Positions 60,101-64,000 of a stretch of 64,000 nt of DNA are shown piece by piece; position 1 is the first letter of the stretch; every line of letters starts with the position of its first letter. The position numbers and the translations under genes are program-made. The DNA is from Paenibacillus durus ATCC 35681. Lineage in GTDB: Bacteria > Bacillota > Bacilli > Paenibacillales > Paenibacillaceae. The notes under the pieces are model-generated. The model was not told the origin of the DNA and made no database searches. It saw only the letters and a list, made by a program, of their open reading frames with translations. The stretch lies in the NCBI RefSeq assembly GCF_000993825.1, contig NZ_CP011114.1, positions 1,240,001 through 1,304,000 on the forward strand. The letters run 5' to 3'.

Positions 60101-60300
60101 AGGAGCGGCTGGAAATGATTTTGTCGGGGGAATCAGGCTCGGGTGTGGGGCTAATGAATATTGACCGGAGACTTCTGTCGCTGTATGGAAGGGGCTTGCA
60201 AGTGGAGACCCGGCCGCATCAGGGAACTGAGGTTTACTTTGAGATTCCTAAAGAATCATCCGGCGGTCACAGCCAAGGAAAGGAGGGAGCTTTATCCTAA
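57181..60300 (+). CDS. Hybrid 7TMR-DISM sensor kinase with REC and a second LytS-like kinase module
   Basis: A 1039-residue membrane sensor. After an N-terminal helix, residues about 45-205 form an extracytoplasmic 7TMR-DISMED2/galactose-binding-like domain, followed by a seven-helix 7TMR-DISM region (about 215-410). Then come HisKA (FMASTSHELRTPLHGIVNMSSSLL), HATPase_c, a receiver domain (LLIVDDDPVNLQVLTDIL, D in VITDWMMPG), and a LytS-like His_kinase module (QAQIKPHFLYNALNTIIYMS) with its own ATPase domain (VENAVRHGIMKKA). Extracellular DISMED2 domains usually sense carbohydrates. It is coupled to the response regulator whose frame starts within its last codons. Confidence 0.86.
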   Translation: MLKQWPAVLVIAIFLVIVPIFWIFNYIHAASLHTSSLGGVLDLRKWDFQANGVVPLKGEWEFYRDQLLTPESFQTSHSSPDKTPKFTGLVHVPGVWNSYMGSPGSHKATGYATYRLRILVPERENKIYGIKTDNIRSANRIFVNGTEVGASGDPAAPGKEGGQRNIPYAGFASINGGEIEILVQIANYSYSSGGMVYPISFGDYKAIMNIEKKEFFGDSLIAFGFLVSTVYFMLMYRLRRQETSLLYLGGISLFACIYVLTHGEKVIGDLFPALPYDAVLRLQMIASVGVYFCVVHYVALYSRAAVHRPVLLLCRWITGVDIIVALCVPTLLFSKWDGVWLVWSMFILGYIIYMMIKSLRLRSLDRLFMLVNILSLLIVIIVSLLNVYGKLESQLLSSYGILIFLIAQALQSAFRSANSFHEVEQLSQKLLTLDGLKDEFMASTSHELRTPLHGIVNMSSSLLEGVAGELNPKQKQHLSMIAATGKRLSLLVNDILDWARLKNGDIILDQRPVDLRPVVSAVLDILIFTTGSGKRLQFVQEWPGNLPLLNGDENRIQQILYNLLGNAIKFTAEGTITVSAEDCGREVKIAVADTGIGIAAERHDTIFLPFGEIGKPVDPAFLGMGLGLSITKKLVELGGGRIWVESEPDKGSVFFFTVPVADIPLLPESRTALKQVTFMGRGPTALAEQAAATEKKPVEGTLLIVDDDPVNLQVLTDILSVDNYRVIAVNEGTAAMEQLSLSRNIDLVITDWMMPGMSGLELCREIRLVYPLFRLPVLMLTARSRADDIELAFQSGINDYLDKPVDAIELRARVRTLITLRRSVQNAVSTEMAFLQAQIKPHFLYNALNTIIYMSKVESSKATELLLDLSKYLRGSFDFQNRDKLIPLHKELELVKAFLSLESARFEERLKVSYDIHASMNTLIPPLTIQPIVENAVRHGIMKKAAGGTIQLGIQETDQTIKVTVKDDGIGMPKERLEMILSGESGSGVGLMNIDRRLLSLYGRGLQVETRPHQGTEVYFEIPKESSGGHSQGKEGALS

Positions 60301-61421
60301 CATGCATACTGATTGACGATGAGAAGCCTGCCTTAATGTATCTGGAAATGATGCTGCTCACCGATGGACGGTTCCAAGTTGAAGGGAAGTATACCTCTGC
60401 CCAAGCAGGGCTTGAGCATCTGGCCAGGTCCAAAGTGGATGTTGTATTTCTCGATATGGACATGCCTGAGATGAACGGGCTGGAAGCGGGGGAGCAAATT
60501 CAGCAACTGAACAGTGACATTCGCATCGTCTACATAACAGCATATTCGGAGTATGCGATCGAAGCCTTCGAAATTCATGCGCTTGACTATGTATTAAAGC
60601 CGATTGACCCGGATCGTCTGGCTAAGACGCTGAATTATATCGAGCGGAGCATCCCGGTAAGGGAAGTGAACAGCTTTGGCAATTGGAGGGTACGCTGCTT
60701 TGGTCATTTGTCTTTTGATGACGGCGCGGGTAATGACAGGCAGTTAAAGTGGAAGACGGCGAAAGCCCAAGAGTTGTTTGCTTATTTGCTCCATCACCGG
60801 GAACGGTGGATTGCCAAGGAAATCCTGCTCGAAACACTCTGGCCCGATTATCCCAAGGACAAGGCGCTGACCTATTTACATACCACCGTATCCCAGATTC
60901 GAAAGCTGGTCAAAGAGTGGCAGGGCCAGATATCCGTTGAATATGCTTTGGACAGCTACCGTCTTGTTCTGGATGGAATCCTGTACGATGTATCGGAATT
61001 TGAACGGGCAACTGATCGGGAGCCGGCTATTACCGGGCAGAACCGGCTTTTTTATGAAAATATCCTTGCACTCTACCGGGGCGATTACCTGGAAGAATAT
61101 GATTATCCTTGGACGGAGACCCTGAAGAGCAATTTGCTGGAACGTTATTTGAATTTTGTGCTCAGGGTCGCAGCGTATGAGATAGAACACGGTTTTGAAC
61201 GGAAAGCGCTTGAGCGGCTGCATTTTGCAGAGAAGAAAGCCCCCTACTCGGAAGAGATATGCCGCCTCTTGCTTACCACTTATGCCCGGCAGGGCGAATA
61301 CGCTTCATTGAACCGTCATTACGAAGCCTTTGTTAAGCTCTTGCATGCAGACCTTGGAATTGAACCCAGCCAGGAAACGATAAGGATATATAATCAGTGT
61401 AAAAAAATGACAAGCCCTTAG
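60294..61421 (+). CDS. Response regulator with SARP/BTAD-type DNA-binding output; start codon non-canonical
   Basis: A receiver domain (ILIDDEKPALMYLEMMLL, phosphorylation Asp in VVFLDMDMPEMNGLE, Lys in DYVLKPIDPDRL) is followed by a winged-helix plus BTAD domain (LKWKTAKAQELFAYLLHHRERWIAKEILLETLWPDYPKDKALTYLHTTVSQIRK), as in SARP-family activators. The first ATG of the frame (60336) would delete the first strand and the acidic-pocket DD. Upstream the frame has no ATG, GTG or TTG before the AGGAGG at 60281-60286, which lies 7 nt before an ATC (60294). I mark the start there as provisional; CTG 60309 is another choice. It is the probable partner of the hybrid kinase. Confidence 0.8.
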   Translation: MLTCILIDDEKPALMYLEMMLLTDGRFQVEGKYTSAQAGLEHLARSKVDVVFLDMDMPEMNGLEAGEQIQQLNSDIRIVYITAYSEYAIEAFEIHALDYVLKPIDPDRLAKTLNYIERSIPVREVNSFGNWRVRCFGHLSFDDGAGNDRQLKWKTAKAQELFAYLLHHRERWIAKEILLETLWPDYPKDKALTYLHTTVSQIRKLVKEWQGQISVEYALDSYRLVLDGILYDVSEFERATDREPAITGQNRLFYENILALYRGDYLEEYDYPWTETLKSNLLERYLNFVLRVAAYEIEHGFERKALERLHFAEKKAPYSEEICRLLLTTYARQGEYASLNRHYEAFVKLLHADLGIEPSQETIRIYNQCKKMTSP

Positions 61422-61450
61422 GCCTTTCTTCACAGGCTCTGGGGCTTTAT
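61412..61450 (+). terminator. Terminator overlapping the response-regulator stop codon
   Basis: AAGCCC (61412-61417) pairs with GGGCTT (61442-61447), with inner AGGCCT/AGGCTCT pairing, followed by TATTC. The TAG of the gene lies inside the stem-loop. Confidence 0.6.
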
Positions 61451-61625
61451 TCATGTTTAGAATCGATTTAGAGGCCCTTGCTATAATCAATTCTGTGAAA
61501 AATATTGAAACAAGTAGAAAAAAGGCGAAAGGAGATTGAGACAAGCACACAGTATGAAATCGGGCAGATTACCGTAATAACAAATGTAGTACATTGGTTG
61601 TATTTATAACTTGGAGGGACGGATC

Positions 61626-64000
61626 GTGAGACTAAAAAAACATGCAATATTTCTGATAATCCTGTCGATTACACTTTACCCTTTTGCGATACCTGCTCAA
61701 GTCCAAGCGGCTTCGGGGGCGCGTCATGAAAAAGTAGGAAATGACGTGTTCTTGGGTGGCAACTTTATTGAAGTGGGCATTGCGGGCATCGGTTCATTTG
61801 GTACGGCAAGCTCCGCACCGGCCGGATTTCATCCAACGGGAGGAAGACCGGCTATAGGCTTTAACGTGGATAACGACGGCTATGATACGGGAAGCCCTAT
61901 GAACAGCGGGGACTACTTCCTTCCAGGGGGGCCTTATGAAGCCTTTATCGTCGGTTACCGCAGCGGATCAGAGACGGGTATGATCAACAAATTTATGAAT
62001 GCTGCCCGAACGGGATCAAGTCAGATTCCGTCAGTAACTACCGATATTTCCAGCGGGGATACATTGGCGGCGAGAACGATCGGTACAACCTCCGACGGAA
62101 AAATTCAAGTGGAGCAGACGGTCTCATTTGGAGTTAATGATAAGTATTTCAAGGTGTCCGTTAAATTGAAGAACATCTCTGATGAAACGGTGTACGATGT
62201 GCGCTATATGAGAAGCGTCGATCCTGACATTGACATGGATATGAATGGCACTTATAATACGTTAAATTCTGTGCCTCAAAATCCTCCTAATGATTCTAGC
62301 GCAATCGTGATTTCAAAAGGACCCATAACCGGCAACGCATTAGTCCTGATGTCTGCCGACCCGAACGTAAGAGCATCGGTAGGGTATGGAAACGACCCTT
62401 ATGCAGCCGCCGCTTACGATCCCGATGGAAGCCGATTGCTGAAGCCTGAATCATCTGAGGACACATGGATCGGATTAACCGGCGCACTCGGAAGCCTGGC
62501 TCCAGATCAAATGAAAACCTTTAATCTTTATGAAAGCTTGGATCCCGATATAGATGAAGCAATTAATAATATCTCTAATGAAGCAGCGCCAGTTCCTGCT
62601 GCTCCAACCGGACTTGCGGCAACCGCGGGTGACGGCCAAGCGAGCTTAAGCTGGAACAGCGTGACCGGAGCCACCTATTACGAAATATATCAAGGAACAG
62701 CACCCGGCGAATATGGTGAAAGCGCCCTGGCGACTGTGAGTGAATCAACTTATAATTACACAGCAACGGGTCTGGAAAATGGCAAAACATATTATTTCGC
62801 GGTCAAGGCGGCAAATGACAGCGGAAGCAGCACATACTCCAATGAAGTTTCCGCGACACCTCAGGTTTCGGCGCCCGTGTCACCCGTTGGACTTACCGCC
62901 ATTGGAGGCAATAGCCAGGCACAATTAAGCTGGAACAGCGTGACCGGAGCCACCTATTTTGAAATATATCAAGGAACAGCCCCCGGCGAATATGGTGAAA
63001 GCGCCTTGACGACCGTAAGCGGATCAACTTATAGCTACACCGCGACAGGTCTAACCAACGGCACAACTTATTATTTTGCGGTCAAGGCTGGAAATGACGG
63101 AGGAATAAGCGGATATTCCAATGAAGCAAGCGCAACGCCGCTGACGGTTCCTGCTGCACCGACAGATATTATTGCGACAGCAGGCGATGGCCAAGCGACC
63201 GTTACCTTTACGACTCCTACGGATAACGGCGGAAGTGCAATTACTGGTTACGAGGTCACCTCTTCGCCAGGCAATATCATTGCGGCAGGAACAGCCAGTC
63301 CCATTACAATAACCGGACTTCAGAATGGAACGACTTACACGTTTACGGTAAAAGCGATTAATAGTGTTGGCAGCAGTGCGGCTTCCGCTGTCTCCAATGC
63401 CGTAACACCGCACGGCAGCACACCTGCTGAGCCGACCACTCCAAGCATACCACAGCCAATGAATACAGGAGTCGATGCGCTTGAAAATGGTAAAGTGCAA
63501 TCTATCGGCACGGCAACAACAACTAAAGTGAATGACCAAACGGTTACGACTGTAGTGATTGATCCGAAGAAGCTTGACGCCATCCTTGCGGCAGAAGATC
63601 AGCATGCGGTAATTACGATACCGGTGAATACGAAAGCGGATGTCGTGGTTGGCGAACTGAACGGCCAGATGGTTAAGAACATGGAGCAAAAACAGGCGGT
63701 TCTGGTAATCAAAACCGAGAATGCCACCTACACGCTGCCTGCCCAGCAGATCAATATTAATCATTTATCGGATCAGCTTGGAAAGCCTGTAGCGCTTCAG
63801 GATATCAAGGTACAGATCGAAATCGCCGCACCAAAGGCAGACACGGTGAAGACCGTAGAGAACGCGGCGTCCAAAGGCCAGTTTACGATTGTCGCTCCGC
63901 CGCTTAACTTCACGGTCAGAGGAATTTACGGGGATGCGAAGGTCGAAGTGTCCAAGTTCAATGCCTACGTGGAACGGACGCTTGCCATTCCAGATGGCGC
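61626..64000 (+). CDS. Secreted fibronectin type III repeat surface protein (partial)
   Basis: GTG 61626 follows TTGGAGGGA and opens a frame that runs past the window end (791 codons seen). It has a signal peptide ending QVQAASGA. Residues about 35-310 form a domain with no family I recognise (FLGGNFIEVGIAGIGSFG at the start). From about 320 three fibronectin III domains follow, of which the first two are nearly identical (LSWNSVTGATY, EIYQGTAPGEYGES). Beyond them lies a linker and a beta-rich region. Such proteins in this group often end in SLH repeats, which would lie beyond the window. It follows the kinase-regulator pair and may be controlled by it. Confidence 0.82.
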   Translation, partial: MRLKKHAIFLIILSITLYPFAIPAQVQAASGARHEKVGNDVFLGGNFIEVGIAGIGSFGTASSAPAGFHPTGGRPAIGFNVDNDGYDTGSPMNSGDYFLPGGPYEAFIVGYRSGSETGMINKFMNAARTGSSQIPSVTTDISSGDTLAARTIGTTSDGKIQVEQTVSFGVNDKYFKVSVKLKNISDETVYDVRYMRSVDPDIDMDMNGTYNTLNSVPQNPPNDSSAIVISKGPITGNALVLMSADPNVRASVGYGNDPYAAAAYDPDGSRLLKPESSEDTWIGLTGALGSLAPDQMKTFNLYESLDPDIDEAINNISNEAAPVPAAPTGLAATAGDGQASLSWNSVTGATYYEIYQGTAPGEYGESALATVSESTYNYTATGLENGKTYYFAVKAANDSGSSTYSNEVSATPQVSAPVSPVGLTAIGGNSQAQLSWNSVTGATYFEIYQGTAPGEYGESALTTVSGSTYSYTATGLTNGTTYYFAVKAGNDGGISGYSNEASATPLTVPAAPTDIIATAGDGQATVTFTTPTDNGGSAITGYEVTSSPGNIIAAGTASPITITGLQNGTTYTFTVKAINSVGSSAASAVSNAVTPHGSTPAEPTTPSIPQPMNTGVDALENGKVQSIGTATTTKVNDQTVTTVVIDPKKLDAILAAEDQHAVITIPVNTKADVVVGELNGQMVKNMEQKQAVLVIKTENATYTLPAQQININHLSDQLGKPVALQDIKVQIEIAAPKADTVKTVENAASKGQFTIVAPPLNFTVRGIYGDAKVEVSKFNAYVERTLAIPDG
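62646..63095 (+). repeat. Tandem FN3-coding repeat (279-bp period)
   Basis: The block starting TTAAGCTGGAACAGCG at 62646 recurs at 62925 with few differences over about 170 bp, a 93-codon offset equal to one fibronectin domain plus linker. The third domain (from about 63150) is diverged. The similarity at DNA level points to a recent duplication or gene conversion. Confidence 0.75.

Noticed and set aside
60336..61421. Response regulator starting at its first ATG
   Set aside because: This start would remove the conserved first strand and acidic residues of the receiver domain and is far from the AGGAGG site.
1..64000. CRISPR arrays, rRNA or tRNA genes, prophage modules
   Set aside because: No regularly spaced repeats, no rRNA or complete tRNA folds and no phage structural genes were seen.

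Overview
The window looks like chromosome of a spore-forming, Paenibacillus-like member of the Bacillota. The signs are a small acid-soluble spore protein of the SspH type, an S-layer-homology (SLH) protein, strong AGGAGG ribosome-binding sites with many TTG and GTG starts, Kin-type and 7TMR-DISM sensor kinases, and an anaerobic-type cobalamin operon behind a cobalamin riboswitch. All calls rest on reading the sequence; no database search was possible.

Region 1 (1-10 kb): the end of an ABC permease and a sulfonate/nitrate-type binding lipoprotein, then a minus-strand operon TetR - ApbE flavin transferase - FMN-binding membrane protein - EFR1-type ferredoxin/flavodoxin. A divergent short-chain dehydrogenase (SDR) shares TGAATGAA-type operators with that operon. 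sspH, an SLH protein and an orphan PAS histidine kinase follow. Region 2 (9.5-30.9 kb) is a dense patchwork of small regulator plus redox-enzyme modules. It has five TetR, two MarR, one Lrp and one LysR regulators beside SDRs, an MDR, an NmrA-like protein, DoxX, VOC, DJ-1/PfpI and glutathione peroxidase proteins, two MFS/esterase genes and a bactofilin-like pair. Many of these modules have recognisable palindromic operators. The area also holds decayed sequence: an IS200 transposase fragment, a VOC pseudogene duplicated from the intact gene 10 kb away, and a frameshifted M28 peptidase.

Region 3 (30.3-49.3 kb): a histidine phosphatase, then a cobalamin riboswitch with terminator and an operon of 17 genes, mostly overlapping or closely spaced, on one strand: cobT, cbiH with an Fe-S extension, cbiX with a His-rich tail, cbiJ, cbiC, cbiD, cbiET, cbiL, cbiF, cbiG, cbiA, the cobalamin adenosyltransferase, cobU, cbiB, cobS, cobD, a cobC-like phosphatase and cbiP. 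It covers sirohydrochlorin to adenosylcobalamin; the uroporphyrinogen methyltransferase and a cobalt importer are not here.

Region 4 (49.3-64 kb): a TetR/MFS divergent pair, an arylamine N-acetyltransferase gene split by a complete IS3-family (IS150-like) insertion with a 3-bp target duplication, a family 8 glycosyltransferase, a DEAD-box helicase, a large hybrid 7TMR-DISM kinase with an SARP-type response regulator, and the start of a fibronectin-III surface protein that runs off the window.

The least explained element is a family of four related intergenic repeats (two about 217 bp long, two internally deleted) with 17-bp terminal inverted repeats and a long internal fold-back. One sits in a TetR leader, one at the promoter of the split acetyltransferase, one upstream of an esterase, and one inside the cobalamin operon, where its end supplies the stop codon of cbiJ.
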